Part shown: in pieces, positions 5,283 through 6,008 of the stretch
Layout of the letters: each line of letters opens with the position of its first letter
Numbering within the stretch: position 1 is the stretch's first letter
NCBI GenBank assembly: GCA_902803185.1
Contig: CADCOV010000091.1
Coordinates: forward strand, 1-6,008
Reading direction: 5' to 3'
From: an uncultured Eubacteriales bacterium
GTDB lineage: Bacteria; Bacillota; Clostridia; Peptostreptococcales; Anaerovoracaceae
DNA: 6,008 bases
Notes under the pieces: model-generated
What the model was told of the DNA's origin: nothing
The model's input: the letters and a program-made list of their open reading frames with translations, nothing else
Databases searched by the model: none
Made by a program: the position numbers and the translations under genes

Positions 5283-6008
5283 ATGAAAATGATCGATTTC
5301 AACTGCGATCTCGGCGAGATCGAGGGCGGCGAGTCTCTGGCCGCCGCCATCCTCCCGGTGATCACATCCGCCAACGTCGCCTGCGGCTACCACGCCGGCG
5401 GCGCGAAGGAGATGCTTTCCACCGTCCGCCTGGCGAAGGCGGCGGGGACCGCCGTCGGCGCCCATCCGGGCTTCCCGGACCGGGCCAATTTCGGCCGCAC
5501 CAAAATGGACCTCCCGCCGGAGGAGATCCGCGCCCACGTGCTCTACCAGCTGGGCGCCCTCTCCGCTTTCTGCAGGGCGGAAGGCGTGCCGATGGTGCAC
5601 GTCAAGCCCCATGGTGCCCTCTACAACATGGCGGCCAAAGACCGCGTCCTGGCGGACGCCATCTGTGACGCCGTCGCCGCCTTCGACGACAAGCTGATCC
5701 TGGTGGGCCTCTCCGGCAGCCTGATGGCGGACGCGGCAGCGGCCAAGGGCCTCCGCTTCGCCAGCGAGGTCTTCGCGGACCGGGCCTACATGCCGGACGG
5801 CAGCCTGATGCCGCGGACGCAGGAAGGCGCCGTGATCTCGGACCTCGACAAGGTCAAGGTCCAGGTCCTTCGCTTCGCCACCGCCGGTGAGGTCGTGGCG
5901 GCGGACGGCAGCGTCATCCCGGTGAAGGCGGATACCCTCTGCCTCCACGGCGACAACCCGGCGGCCATCGCCGCCGCGGCGGAGATCCGCCGGGCGCTGG
6001 AGAGCGCC
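5283..6008 (+). CDS. pxpA: 5-oxoprolinase subunit A (LamB/YcsF family), C-terminus cut by window edge
   Basis: PxpA works with the PxpB and PxpC subunits to open 5-oxoproline (pyroglutamate) to glutamate with ATP, clearing a damage product of glutamine and glutathione metabolism. There are 242 codons open to the right edge. E. coli PxpA has 244 residues, so only a short tail is likely missing. Family landmarks seen in order: DFNCDLGE (5-12), SANVACGYHAG (29-39), GAHPGFPDR and NFGR, HVKPHGALYN, LVGLSGS, EVFADRAY and DGSLMPR, and LCLHGDNP near the end. These match conserved LamB/YcsF positions including Asp and His residues presumed to be catalytic. The ATG at 5283 is chosen by its AAGGA at 8-nt spacing. 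It follows the PatB-like gene by 15 bp and would normally be accompanied by pxpB and pxpC, which should lie just outside. The protein is cytoplasmic. Despite the family name LamB, it has nothing to do with the maltoporin. Confidence 0.95.
   Translation, partial: MKMIDFNCDLGEIEGGESLAAAILPVITSANVACGYHAGGAKEMLSTVRLAKAAGTAVGAHPGFPDRANFGRTKMDLPPEEIRAHVLYQLGALSAFCRAEGVPMVHVKPHGALYNMAAKDRVLADAICDAVAAFDDKLILVGLSGSLMADAAAAKGLRFASEVFADRAYMPDGSLMPRTQEGAVISDLDKVKVQVLRFATAGEVVAADGSVIPVKADTLCLHGDNPAAIAAAAEIRRALESA

Noticed and set aside
3732..5948. Minus-strand frame of dnaX stays open upstream for about 2.2 kb, through the SRP RNA and antisense to the PatB-like gene and pxpA
   Set aside because: The dnaX homology begins precisely at MYTALY with a ribosome binding site. 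The upstream translation is low-complexity, His/Val/Asp/Gly-rich and mirrors strongly GC-biased third codon positions of the plus-strand genes, so it is a codon-bias artefact.

Overview
The window looks like GC-rich Bacillota (Firmicutes), most likely a clostridial lineage. The reasons are a small cytoplasmic (SRP) RNA gene directly upstream of a dnaX - ybaB/EbfC - recR cluster (the same order as scr-dnaX-yaaK-recR in Bacillus subtilis), strong AGGAGG-type ribosome binding sites, and consensus sigma-A promoters. This lineage call is inference; I cannot place the organism at genus level.

Minus strand, read from about 3965 down to 1: a promoter with perfect TTGACA and TATAAT boxes and a 17-bp spacer drives an SRP RNA of about 154 nt. 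After about 31 nt comes dnaX (clamp-loader tau subunit, 576 aa), then a YbaB/EbfC nucleoid-associated protein (13-bp gap), then recR (10-bp gap). A hairpin overlapping the recR stop codon separates it from a SUV3-type RNA helicase that runs off the left edge. No other promoter is evident, so SRP RNA, dnaX, ybaB and recR, and possibly the helicase, are probably one transcription unit that links protein targeting RNA, replication, recombinational repair and RNA unwinding. The SRP RNA is enclosed by a 21-bp terminal helix, which could let an RNase III-like enzyme cut it away from the dnaX mRNA.

Plus strand, from about 3989 to the right edge: a divergent promoter drives a PatB/MalY-type PLP-dependent enzyme (406 aa; a likely C-S beta-lyase or aminotransferase), followed after 15 bp by pxpA (LamB/YcsF family, 5-oxoprolinase subunit A), which is cut by the right edge only a few residues short of its expected end. 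The two probably form the start of an amino-acid catabolism operon, with pxpB/pxpC-type genes expected just beyond the window.

The 130-bp divergent gap (3917-4046) holds both promoters. No mobile elements, CRISPR arrays, tRNAs or phage genes were seen. Most of the window is conserved housekeeping content. The points most worth a second look are the SUV3-like helicase in this operon, the unusual size and terminal helix of the SRP RNA, and the PatB-PxpA pairing. I do not see an obviously new system.
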